This document shows, in pieces, positions 23,364 through 34,312 of a DNA stretch of 64,000 bases. The position numbers were made by a program, and so were the translations under genes. Source of the DNA: Eurosta solidaginis. Its lineage: Eukaryota; Arthropoda; Insecta; Diptera; Tephritidae. Location: assembly GCF_040869045.1 (NCBI RefSeq), contig NC_090319.1:235841832-235905831 (forward strand), written 5' to 3'. Every line of letters begins with the position of its first letter. Positions within the stretch are counted from its first letter, which is position 1. The notes beneath the pieces are model-generated. The model was not told the origin of the DNA and ran no database searches. It was given only the letters and a program-made list of their open reading frames with translations.

Positions 23364-25620
23364 GCTCCGCTCCATCAAAGCTAACGTTATGCAGGCAGCG
23401 TCAACTACGCAGTCAAAGAGCGTTATTCGTTCTAGTGCAAATAATGCACGTCGTGTATTGCCTAACAAAGAAGTGCAGCCGGCAACGAAGGGTTTATGTT
23501 TAAAATGTAGTCAGCCTCATAAAATAGGTGAATGTGAACAATTTCTTTCGCTTGATCTCCCAAGAAAGTGGAGCTTTTTCAAAAAATTTTTTGGCGCAAA
23601 GGCCATATTCTAGGCAATTGCCGCCAACGTAAGGAATGTACGGTTGATGGTTTTAAGCGCATGCATCACACGTCGCTACATCAAAGTGTATCAGAATCCT
23701 CTCCTGTGGCCACCGAAGAGGTAGAATGTATTTTAAACTGTTCCTCTGATGGGCAGTCGATACTTTTTAAAATCGTGCCCATCACATTATACGGTCCAAA
23801 CGGAAAGTTGTCTGCATACGCAATGTTCGACGAAGGGTCGTCAATCACGTTATTAGAAGAAAATATTGCCAACCAATTAGGTCTTCGTGGTAGGACCATG
23901 CCACTTACATTGCAGTGGTATGGCGAAAGTCAAGTCAAAGAACATTCCAGAGAAGTATCGGTTGCCATTAACGGTAGTAAAACAGAGTTTTATCTTAAAA
24001 AAGTACATACAGTCAAGTCACTGAATTTGCCAAATCAAACTTTTGACAAACAACAATTTGCACATTTACAGTCTTTGCCAAAAGAAGTTATACAAACGGT
24101 ATTGTTGTTAGGTCTGGACAACAGTTAACTTGGTATAGGTGACAGCACGGTAGAGGCAGGCCCGAAGCAACCAATTGCTACAGCCACGCGATTGGGGTGG
24201 GTGGTGTATGGACCCCGCCAACATAAGCAAGTTTCGCACGTTCGTCAGTCACAGTCATTACAAGAGTTGCATAGGTTAGTGCAAGAGCACTATTCGGTAG
24301 ACAACTTTGGGGTACGTAGCACAAACGTCGTGATGAAGTCAGATGATGCCCGTAGAGCAAGGGCAATTTTACAAAACACCACCAAAGAAATTGGTAAAAA
24401 ATACGAAGTGGCTTTGTTATGGCGAAGTGATACAACCATACTACAGCCTAGTTATGATATGGCTTTTCATTGTTTAAAAAATCTGGAGACACGAATGCTC
24501 AAGGATGTTACTTTTGGTGAGAAATATAAAAACGAAATGGAAGCGTATATAAGTAAAGGTTACGCCCGGCCATTGCCACAGGAAGAAAAGTTAAAGTCAG
24601 GATCTACTATCTGGTATTTGCCGCACTTTGGGATGGTTAATCCCCATAAACCAAACAAATTACGAAACTTTTTGTCAAACGATAAGGCACTTCAAAGTAT
24701 ACTATGGGGTGAAATAGAAACGCCGATGACGTTCGTGAACATGGAGCACGAGCCTACTGTAGATAAGGTCTTGGGTATGTTTTGGAACACACCCAATGAT
24801 TCTTTCGAATTCCACATCAAATTTCATAAAATGGCTCGAGACGTGTTGATCGGTAACCGTCCACCAACGAAGCGTGAACTTTTTTTACGATATATTTGGA
24901 CTTTTAGCCAATGTTACCATTTACACGAAGCTGCTTCTACAATCACTCTGGAAATGTCAAACGCAGTGGGACGATCCACTACCACAACAGCTCAATCACC
25001 AATGGATATCGTGGTGGGAAAATTTTCAAAATGTGTCGTAATTTTCCGTACCAAGGTGCTACTCACCCGTACTAATGTCAGCTGATAAAATCCAGCTGCA
25101 CGTTTTCGTCGACGCTAGCTCAAGTGAATATGCAGCAGTTGCCTATTTGCGTATGTGCAAAGGTAGTACACTTGATGTCGCCTTTGTTGCAGCTAAATCA
25201 CGATGCGCCCTGCTGAAAGGTATGACGGTACTTCGTCTAGAGCTTCAGGCAGCTGCCTTAGGGTGCCGCTTCTCAAAATCCGTACAAGATTGCCATGAAT
25301 TTAACATTGATAAAATCGTCTATTGGAGCGACTCTAAAACAGTGCTGTTGTGGATCAGGTCAACCACACGGGAGTATAAACAATTTTTCGCATGAAGTGT
25401 AGTTGAAATTCTTGCTTCAACAGAACCGTGTCAGTGGAGGTGGTTACCAATATCGCTAAATGTGGCTGACGACGCCACACGAGGTAAACCTGTGTCAGAA
25501 TTTAATCCAAATGGTAGATGGATAAAGGGACCAGACTTCTTACGATCCGGAGAGGAAGAATGGCCGCCAGAACCCAGTTATATTGTCGCAAAATCACTAT
25601 TTCACTCGCTTGATCGTTGA
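23364..25620 (+). pseudogene. BEL/Pao gag-pol remainder (BEL-A): zinc knuckle, protease, cored-out RT, RNase H
   Basis: Continuation of the BEL gag at 16752-17805. 23490-23680: zinc-knuckle region (LCLKCSQPHKIGECEQF, then GNCRQRKEC) with a frameshift near 23600. 23700-24130: aspartic protease-like domain with FDEGSS where D-S-G is expected. 24190-25085: RT start with WYLPHFGMVNPHKPNKLR, but the catalytic palm with YMDD is missing. The sequence jumps to the thumb region (KFHKMARDVLIGNRPPTKREL). 25075-25395: RNase H (HVFVDASSSEYAAVAYLR, YWSDSKTVLLW). A TGA at 25393 precedes a conserved tail (LNVADDATRG, KGPDFLR). The integrase is absent. The piece is clearly dead. Confidence 0.8.
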
Positions 25621-25639
25621 TCATTTCCACAAAATGTTC

Positions 25640-27973
25640 CACCATCAAAACGACAACTTAACCATAAACTGAAAGTTGCGATCACTTTCGTTAATTAAAA
25701 ACTGCCGATACATTTTCGCAATATCGGCTGTTAAAGCGTAACGATTCAAAGAAGAAGACAACAGAGTTATAAGCAACTCCTGTTGAATGGTGGGTCCTAC
25801 CATCAAAATGTTATTGAGTGAACGATGAGATGAAGTTGAGGCTGAAGCATCGGAAACGACTCGAAGCTTTGTAGTGGGACTTTCTGGGCGTAAAACGCAG
25901 TGATGTGGAATAACATAGTGTAGACGCTCAAGATTTGTTTTACTGACTATCGAAATGTGCCCTAAACTCTCGTATTCGTGCATGAACTCGCAGTACACTT
26001 GATGAGAAATCTTTTACGAGCGTTTTAAAATAAGTTTCCGAAAACTTTTGGGGATTCTTTAAAGGGTAGGCTAACTTGAAAGCGGCCTCTAGCAGTGACT
26101 GCCACATTGTCACAGAAATGTTTTTCACCTCGCCTTTCTTCTTCCGTTAATGGCGAGGAGTGTTAAGCCACTTCCTCCACCTAACAGAATTTGCGTAGCA
26201 ATTCGTCCAGATTTCGGGACTCCACAGCTACGTTACATATAAGCGATCGAGGCAGCGGGGTTTTGAACTCAACTTTTCCGCCAACTATCCACCCTAACGC
26301 AATGTTTGTTAAGGAAGGTAAACCTTTGCCTAAGGAAATACTTTCGGGATAGAGAATTTCGAAAAATACTTCTGTGCTAATCAATATATCAATTCGTTTG
26401 TTATTGTTATTGAGTTGCAAGCCTTTTGCAGTTTCTTCAGTTGTTTAGGCAGGATGCCTAACTTTACCGCATCTGATTGCGACCCCCTAATGCAACTCTG
26501 CAACTCGATACTCGATACACCATCACCGCCATATGCTCGTGCATGCAAGTACATGCACGTGCATGTGTGCTTTTTTTCAGCACTCATGCACATGTACGTC
26601 GGCGCTTATGTGTAGGTGACCTTCCCCTCCAAACGGAGGATATTTTCGGGCCAACGGTTGTCGCCGGCGATACAACCGGCCTCTTGGATTTCAACAGCCA
26701 ACCCGTGCACATCTGCCGCCAGCGATCTCTGCCTTTTTTCTGCAATACATTTAGGTAATATTGTAACCTAGCCATTTATATATTTACTCAATAAAATCTA
26801 GCAATTTATAACGAGAAATCTCGTCTATTTATTTATTTCTCTATTCCACACGTCATATTCCCATTGAGATCGACCCCGGTGCGCCCACCAACTCATGAGC
26901 AAACGCTCACCGGCCGAACATTAGTCATGAAATTTACTTAGGAACCGGAATCTAAAAGCGCGCGAACGGGCTGAAAAATTCCAAACTTGTCTTTTACCAT
27001 GACAATAGCAGTGGGTATTATGGCTCTTCTGAATGACTGAGTAACCATGAACGTAGTAATATGCGGTATAATAGCTTTGGCGCCGAAAGAATGTTTTGCA
27101 TTAAATTTAGTAGTGCTGAATGTTTAGTGATAGAAAAAACATGTAAATGTGTGTGGTGATATGATTTGCGTAGACGGCATTTACATGTAGATGGGCATTT
27201 CGAGACTGCATGTCCTTTGCGCAAGCAGTTCAAACACATTCCTGAACGCTTGACAAATTCAAATCGCTCATTAACGGGGAGCGCAAGGGACTCAGAGCAA
27301 CTTCCTATGACATGTTCTTTGCGGTTACAAAATACGCACGCTGACTTGGAGTTGACGATGGAATGAGATCTTTTCGGGCTGAATTTTGCTTTGACCTCGC
27401 GTTGAGGTTCGAGAGACTCATAACCTTTAATACGACTTTCTAAAAGCTGACAACGCCTGTTAAGTATGGTATAGCATGGATCCCAAGTCGGAAATGAAGT
27501 CTGTTCTTGTTATTCCTCATACATAGTCTTTGAGCCACTATATAATTTTGAAAGAACTATATGAATTATAATTGCGTTTCAAACATCAATTTGTCATCCT
27601 AAGGAGAACAAAGATGAGCGCATAGCAGAAACGTTGTCTATGATCGTGCGTAAAGCAGTGGGATCAGCTTTGGTCATTGCTTGTAGACCAAACAATGAAG
27701 AAATATAACCTAAAAAAATTAGAACATTATTGTCATAAAGTTCCTTTAAACGCGCCAGAGCCTTATGGTAATTCTCCTCTGTTATCTGAAATGGTTCTAC
27801 TATTACCAATGCTTGTCGTGATAGAAAATTTATCAATTGAATTATTGAACTTTTCCATCCTCGGAATGGTGGGATCGTCGTTGACAAGATTGGTAAATGT
27901 ATGCGAAAATCGTTTACATTCGCAATATTTGCCATCAAATTTGGGTAATTTTAGTTTTGATAATCGACTCTGA
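25640..27973 (-). pseudogene. BEL/Pao gag-pol (BEL-B), 3' part
   Basis: A different BEL family, minus strand. From 27973 down: gag with LSKLKLPKFDGKYCECKRF (27960 region), then ITEENYHKALARLKELYDN (27800-27760). The zinc knuckle is MCLNCLRKGHAVSKCPS (27239 down). The protease start lies near 26960-26940, broken by a solo LTR. The protease tail is RIDILISTEVFFEILYP and IALGWIVGGKVEF (26390-26270). RT begins at 26000 with HHCVLRPESPTTKLRVV and TADIAKMYRQF (25700), then the element stops near 25650. YMDD, RNase H and integrase are missing. The 5' gag lies at 35508-35760, beyond an RTE insertion. Confidence 0.78.
26442..26920 (+). mobile_element. Solo LTR, 479 bp, in BEL-B protease
   Basis: Begins TGTTTAGGCAGG and ends GGCCGAACA (TG...CA). 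It is flanked by TCAGT and TTAGT, a 5-bp duplication with one mismatch. An AATAAA lies at about 26790, in plus orientation. An alternating GCATGCAAGTACATGCACGT block occurs near 26540-26570. It interrupts the BEL-B protease just after the active-site region. Confidence 0.72.
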
Positions 27974-28339
27974 GGGAGGGTGGAGCCGTGTGTTGAAGTC
28001 CATGAAAGTGGGGAAAGCTTCTGACCGCCATTCACCTGGGAATGGCCAGAGCGATTCTTTTGCATGCGGTTAAAGCAGCTCACTACTGCCGGTCGCTTGC
28101 GGCCAAGTATCCTCTGGGTGTTTAGCGGTGAGCTAATGTGAAAAGGCGACAACCTGGCTAGGCCACTCTGACATAATCGTTTTAAGGGCTAGCCGGGGGA
28201 GATCTCATCGGCAGCGTCTGTACACCTATAGGTGCGGCTGCAAGCGGGCGTCTGTCTTGGATCAAGCGGCTCGCTATATAAATGTGCAAGTAATATTTTC
28301 ACCCACGCTGAGTGGGTTGTGCGCTGGGCTTAGGAACCG

Positions 28340-30145
28340 CCAGGTAAAACCATACTCCAATGAAATATAACAACAAGCCTCGGATAAATACACTCTTTAT
28401 TGATGACAACCGTGGCAAACGTTTGAAGGACAATGAATTGAGGGCATGCACCTGGAACGTCCGCTCCCTGAATGGGATTGGTGCAGATGCCCGGCTGGTT
28501 GATGTCCTCGTCAAAGCAAAATCTGACATCACCGCCATCCAATAAATGTGTTGGACGAAGCAAGGAAGAAAGAAGATCAAAAATTGTGACATCTATTGGA
28601 GTGGCCATACGAATAAGCCCAGTTTCGGCGTCAGATTCGTGGTGGGAGAGAGACTTTGTCGCCAAGTGCTGGCGTTCACGCCTGTGGACAAGCGTCTCGC
28701 CGCTATCCGAATAAAAGCCAAATTTTTTAATATATCATTCATCTGCGCCCTCGCGCCGACAGAGGAGAAAGACGATGAGGTGAAAGACACTTTATGAACA
28801 ATTAGAACGTACATACGAGAGCTGCCACCGTCATGATATAAAAGTCGTGCTTGGCGACTTTAACGCCAGGGTGGGCAAAGAAGGTGTTTTTGGCCCTACA
28901 GTCGGAAAGTTCAGCCTACACAATGAAACTTCTCCTAACGGACTGAGGCTGATTGACTTTGCCGGTGCTCGAAACATGGTCATATCCAGCACGAGGTTCA
29001 TGCATAAATAGATACATCAAGCTACATGGCTGTCTCTTGTTCGAAATACTCGCAATCAAATCGATCACGTTGTGATAGACGGACGGCATGCCTCCAGTGT
29101 TTTAGATGTGCGCACGATCCGAGGACCTAACATCGACTCGGACGATTATCTCGTTGCAGCCAAAATACGCACCCGCCTCAACGCGCTAGACGTCGAAAAG
29201 CTTAATTCACAACAGACTGCCAATGATTTCGCAACTCGGCTCTCACACCTGCTCTCTGAGAGCACAACTCACCTTGAAGGAATACAGGAGCAGTGGGAGC
29301 ATATCTCCAAAGCACTTCGTACTGCCGACGAGGAAAAAATTGGTTACCGGTGGCCACGAAAAAACAACTGGCACGATGAAGAATGCCGCGCTGCAACCGA
29401 AATAAAAGACGCTACCTACAGGGCTACGTTAAAAGCGAGTGCGACAAGAGGAGTGTGTGAACGCTATCGTGAGTTGAAAAGGGAAGCGAGCCGCCTTTTC
29501 AGGAAGAAAAAAGCAGAAGCAAAAGGCGTGAGAGCGAGGAGCTTGAGCTGCTATCCTCCAGGAATAACGCCCGAAAATTTTACCAAAAAATACGGCGACA
29601 GACGGAAGGTCTTAAGACCGGGGCAAACTCCTGTAGGAACGAAAACGGCGACCTTGTAACTGATGTCCAGAGAGTGCTTAGATTATGGAGGGAAAACTTC
29701 TCTGCTCTCCTAAATGGAGGCAGCAATTCGCCACGCAGAGATGAAGAACCCGATCCCGCAATCGATGATGATGGAATATATGTCCCCCGCCCGATTATGA
29801 CGAAGTTAGAATAGCAATAACCAGATTGAAAAACAACAAGGCCGTGGGCGCTGATGGATTGCCTGCGGAGCTATTCAAGTACGGCGGCGAGGAGTTGGTA
29901 AGATGCATGTAGCAGCTTCTTAGCAAAATATGGGCGGACGAGTGCATGCCTGACGGTTGGAATCTAAGTGTTCTTTGCACAGTCCACAATAAGGGGGATA
30001 CTGCAAAATGCACCAACTATCGTGGAATCAGCCTTCTTAATATCGCATATAAGGTCCTTTCAAGTGTATTGTGCGAAAGATTGATGCCCACCGTGAACCG
30101 GCTGATTGGACCTTATCAGTGCGGCTTCAGACCTGGTAAATCTAC
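28340..30145 (+). pseudogene. RTE polyprotein, endonuclease and RT fingers, broken
   Basis: APE-type endonuclease: LRACTWNVRSLNG (28438), KSDITAIQ, then frame changes. LGDFNARVGKEGVFGPTVGK lies at 28851. NQIDHVVIDGRHASSVLDVR and the D-H region follow (29060-29150; SDDY where S-D-H-Y is usual). A coiled linker runs 29160-29660. The RT start has RLKNNKAVGADGLPAELFKYG (29825) and CTNYRGISLLN..YKVLS (30010), ending in YQCGFRPGKSTI (30115-30150). Premature stops include TAA near 28543 and TAG near 29911. The frame is cut by the Transib inside the RT. Confidence 0.8.
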
Positions 30146-30150
30146 CATCG

Positions 30151-30190
30151 CACAGTGTTTCGTGTAGAACAAGCTAGCTGGAAAAAATTA
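30151..30190 (+). repeat. Transib left terminal inverted repeat, RSS-like
   Basis: Heptamer CACAGTG (30151-30157), 24-bp spacer (30158-30181), 9-mer AAAAAATTA. The heptamer equals the V(D)J recombination signal consensus. Confidence 0.88.
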
Positions 30191-30902
30191 TTTTATGAGA
30201 TTTTCCGTTTCATATGCAGTCATTTATTACAACTACGTCATTTTTTTCAGCCATATGTTCTTTTTTTATTGTTTTCCAAAATTTTACTTCATATGCATAC
30301 ATTTGCTTATTTCATATACAGTAACTCATGTGAATAAGTGACATAGGTCCAAAAAAATTTAAAGGACTTAAGAATATTACTTTATTGTACTTAAATTAAA
30401 TGGACTACAAATCTCAATACTCTAAAAAAATTTAAAAATTCGGAAAAAAATATTAAAATTTTCTATGAAAATCCGCCGAATTTTTCAAACATTTTTTAAA
30501 TATAATTTAGTTTTTGTTATAGATCGTGACAAATGTTCTTATGGGAAATTAGTTAAAATAAATTTGCGAAAGCGAAATTTGTAAGAATTGTCCAAAAAGG
30601 GGTGTCTTCTTATTTATGTGAGTGACTGTACATATGTACATTCATATTTTGTATTTATTTGAGTATTTATCCTGGCACTACAATTTTTACAAAATTATTT
30701 TATAGTACCAGTCAGGAATGTAAAAGTGAATTACAATAATAATAATAACAATGTAAATAATTAAATTAATTTTGTGAAAATTACTTATTACAAAAACTTA
30801 AAAGTAAAGTATCATACAAAGTACAAAAACAATAGATTTAAATTAAATAAAACCTGATCCAACAAAAAGTTATAGAGTAGTATATCTTTTATAATTATGT
30901 TA

Positions 30903-33160
30903 TTATTCGCTATCATCACTTTCTTTCGATGAAATACTTGTGGAATAGTCATGAGCATCAGCAACACTAATGTGAAAGCATGAAACAACTGGGGTATTTA
31001 TTGACTCCTCAACATTATCGGGGGACAGTAAATTTAAGACTTCTGAAGTCAGACTTTTAAATTTTTTCTTAGGTATCTCCCTAAAACTTTTAACTAAAGG
31101 ATCCGATGTTATAAGCAACATATTCATAAGATCTCTATTCGTGGCTTCACGCGACGGCCTTTGTGTGTTATCATCCCTGAATCGTCTCAAATCTTTGTTA
31201 TGGGCTTCCTGTGCTTCCTCAGAAAGTTAACCAATAGGTAAAATTGCTGATTTTATAATATCAGTACTATGCACTAAGATTTTATGAACTGTAACAGGCA
31301 TATAAAACAATGGATAGAGGTCTATGTATAGTTTTTTAGTCTCGACCGCAAATTTTTCAAATCTTTGGATATTTATATTGTACCCAGATGCTAATGCGCG
31401 AAGGAGAGTTTCAAATCTTTTGATGAGCGTTACATCCAATCCCATAATCTCAGCACTAGCCTCAGAATTTTCGAAAAACTTACGAGCAGTGTTGCCGTCA
31501 TTGGTATTGCCGAAACCTGGTTTTGGTTTATCTACTATCAATCCAAGTACATTTTTAAATTTATTCTGGATTTCGTTGGAACGTAGTTTTACACTCTCTT
31601 TATCTGCCTCATCCCTAGGCTGCCATTTTTTTACTTCGAGGCGATAACTTATGTGAAGCAAGCATTCAAAACATCTTATCCATGCATGGAGAGTAGACAA
31701 ACCAAAACCAAGATTATCTCGGTTAGGCGTAAAGTCTCGTAACTCATTATTCATATCTTTTGGAGTTGCACCACAAATATAACACTTTTGTGCGGAAGAA
31801 GTTTCAGTCAAAACATTGCAAACATTTCCGTCAATCATTGTTAGAAGCATATTGTGATTTGCGGAAACTTCGTATTCTTCGAGCATGTACTTTGTTGGCA
31901 ACAACGCATTTAACTCCTCTAAAACTTTGTTCGTTTCAAAAACAATAAAATCTTTTGTTTCTTTAGATGGTAGCGTGCTCCGCCTTCCACACCGTATGCC
32001 CTGGGTTCACATCCCGGGCAAAGCAACATCAAAATTTTAGAAATAAGGTTTTTCAATTAAAAGAAAAATTTTCTAAGCGGGGTCACCCCTCTGCAGTGTC
32101 TGGAAAGCGCTCCGAGTGTATCTCTGCCATGAGAAGCTCTCAGTGAAAACTCATCTGCCTTGCGGATGCCGTTCGGAGTCGGTATAAAACCTGTAGGTCC
32201 CGTCCGGCCAATTTGTAGGGAAAATCAAGAGGAGCACGACGCAAATTGGAAGAGAAACTCGGCCTTAGGTCTCTTCGGAGGTTATCTCGCCTTACATTTA
32301 TTCATTTATTTATTCTTTAGGAAAAATATATTTAATTTGACGACAACACATGGTAGAAGAAGGTCGAAGATTCTGCCAAACAATGTTACCTTTTTCATCC
32401 TGTAATTGCAGAGGAACGAAAGAAAATATAAACAAAAACTCATCAGTGTCAGAACTGCATGTAAACTTTTGCTTATATGTGCTATGGCCAGAGCTGCCAT
32501 CGCAACCCCACTTGCTGATTAAAGTATACGTCAAGTTTGTAGGTAATAAACTAACAAAAACTTCTTGATTTGCTAAAACTAAACGCTCAACAGTTTTATC
32601 TAATACGGACTGGACTAAAATTTCCGCAAGTGTTTCACCCACATCAATTTCATTTGGATAGCATTCTGCCTTAGCTTTGCTTAAACTATAAAATGATGGA
32701 TAAACCTTATGGCCTGCCTTGATTCTCCACTTCCGAGTCGTTTGGTACCCATGAGTCTTCGACTTGCTATCTACGTAGTATGCTAAAGCTTCTACAATGC
32801 TCAAGCATCTTGCATCTGGCTCACATGTCATCTTTTTGCCGGATATTTGAGTGGTTTCCTGTGATTTTTTTATAATGTTAGCAACACTTCTGTTGCCGGA
32901 CATACGCGTTGAGACTTCTGCCGCATAAAGTAACTCACCAGGACTTTTAGATTGCAAGAGGTCATCCACTCGACGCCGTTTGGTTTTTTCACTGCAGCTA
33001 AAGTCCTTCTTTCGTCCTCCGTGGCCGGGGTTACTTGAAGAAGTGGTTGGTTGGTCTTATGGCAACTTTGAATCCACCGTTATTGTAAATGTGAAGTCTG
33101 GACCCGAAAGCCACTCCGAGGTTTTATTCAAAAATCGCTCCTTGTGTCTTCCAGAAGTGT
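30903..33160 (-). pseudogene. Transib transposase (RAG1-core-like)
   Basis: Transposase that would cut at the heptamer ends and join them to a 5-bp staggered target. Minus strand: GRKKDFSCSEKTKRRRVDDL (33020-32960), GRKV-like helical region, then KWGCDGSSGHSTYKQKF (around 32510, first catalytic D). Next come VPLQLQ..GNIVWQNLRPSS and, beyond the SINE, MLLTMIDGNVC (second D, near 31838) and the zinc pair CYICG. Then come GFGNTNDGNTARKFFE and SAEIMGLD (likely catalytic E, near 31455). The C-terminus is HKILVHSTDIIKSAILPIG ...SEEAQEAHNKDLRRFRDD and ends at 30903. The SINE plus its duplication total 354 bp, a multiple of three. The frame is otherwise open except for a TAA after LPIG (near 31224-31226, where Q is usual) and a TAA near 33058 in the N-terminal region. 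Introns were not examined. Confidence 0.88.
31967..32312 (+). mobile_element. tRNA-derived SINE inside Transib
   Basis: 346 bp flanked by the 8-bp duplication TTCTTTAG (31959-31966 and 32313-32320). The head has a box A-like TAGCGTGCTCCG (31971-31982) and a box B GGTTCACATCC (32004-32014), spaced as in a tRNA-type RNA polymerase III promoter. The body has AGCGGGGTC, CTCTCAGTGAAAACTCATC and CCCGTCCGGCCAATTTGTAG. The tail is ATTT-rich. No protein coding. It cuts the Transib gene between the first and second catalytic aspartates. Confidence 0.88.
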
Positions 33161-33547
33161 TCCACTTTTGATCCAGCTTCGACGAATATGCCGATATTTG
33201 TAAGCTTAAACTTTTTATCGAATACTCGGCTGCTTCGCTTAAATCGTACCTAAGTACAACAAAACTCCATAATTCTTTATATCTGGTTTCCTATGAATGT
33301 TGAACCCAAATGTCAAAAAACTCCGTTCTTGGTACGGTTATAAATAAACTGCTTTGTTTTGTTGTTTCTCCGACAGGGTGAATAGTTGATGATTGTTGTG
33401 CTGCCATCTTAAGTGTCGTTGATCGTTCTGATTAGTTATCAGTTGTGCAGTATTTATAGTACATTCAGTATTGGCGTAGATGCTACCAAATGGGGTTGTT
33501 TTGTGTAGCGGTCCTGTGTGGCTATACCTGCATTAGGATTGCTTTGT

Positions 33548-33815
33548 ACTGTCACGGATATTAGCATCACTAAGCTATACCATCACTAAGGTGATGCTAA
33601 GGCCATGCTAAGCGGTATTTACGTCAATAATCAAATCATGTATACACATATATAAGGCAGCCGAGAGATGTCACACAAAGATGCATTTACTTATACGCCT
33701 ATATGTGTGCGAGAGACTGTAAACTACAAACTCACATACATCTGAGAGACGCTGAAAAGTAGACAATTGTAAACAAGTAGAAACTATATGAGAACTATAA
33801 TATATAATAGGTGTT
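33548..33815 (+). repeat. LTR-like fragment related to the LTR at 19883
   Basis: Starts TGTCACGGATATTAGCATCA and follows the solo LTR over its first ~230 bp with many differences (shared CTAAG repeats, ATGTATACACATATATAAG, TCTGAGAGAC-like blocks). The right border is unclear. It lies upstream of the Transib transposase. Confidence 0.55.
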
Positions 33816-34267
33816 TATTCCCTGTACCTGGGAATTGGGTTTTTCTTTCGACTATTAGAGAATACTTGCGACTATAACATATGTAAAATTTAGCCGGGAT
33901 GTCCGCGGATGTATGTAACTTTTTTGTCCCTAAAGTTAAAAATATAGAGAAAAATACCTTTGCTTCTTAATAACGGAATGTTAAATATATTGAAAATACT
34001 GTACTTGCGAAAGAATTACTATTAAAAAATTTTACTTACCTTCGAGCTTAGAATCCATCAAACAAAATTTTATAAAAGTGTTCACTTAAAAGAAATATGA
34101 AGCTTACAAGAATTTTTCAAATTAATCAATGCTTTTTCCGGCCACTCCTGCCTTCTTACTTCAATTACTCAATATATATGAGCAAAAATATAAAAAAAAA
34201 GCAAAAATCCCGTTATTTTGTTAATTTTCTTTCATTTCTCATTACACTTTTCTTGGAATAAGGAATT

Positions 34268-34307
34268 TGTTTTTGTCCAGCTAGCTTGTTCTACACGAAA
34301 CACTGTA
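34268..34307 (-). repeat. Transib right terminal inverted repeat, RSS-like
   Basis: Read inward on the minus strand: TACAGTG (one mismatch to CACAGTG), the same 24-bp spacer as the left end, then ACAAAAACA, which matches 8 of 9 positions of the classical nonamer ACAAAAACC. Confidence 0.88.
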
Positions 34308-34312
34308 CATCG

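Larger units (their letters stand above)
30151..34307 (-). mobile_element. Transib DNA transposon (RAG1-related) with TIRs and CATCG duplication
   Basis: Inserted in the RTE reverse transcriptase, with CATCG on both sides (30146-30150 and 34308-34312), the 5-bp GC-rich duplication expected of Transib. The left end starts CACAGTG and the right end (reverse complement) starts TACAGTG. The next 24 bp are identical at both ends, then come A-rich 9-mers (AAAAAATTA left, ACAAAAACA right). The transposase is on the minus strand. A SINE lies inside (31967-32312), and an LTR-like fragment at 33548-33815. Apart from those, 30190-30900 and 33830-34270 are AT-rich non-coding sequence. Confidence 0.9.

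Noticed and set aside
31971..32030. Genuine tRNA gene
   Set aside because: Boxes A and B are present, but the sequence does not fold as a full cloverleaf by eye and is the head of a SINE with target duplication.
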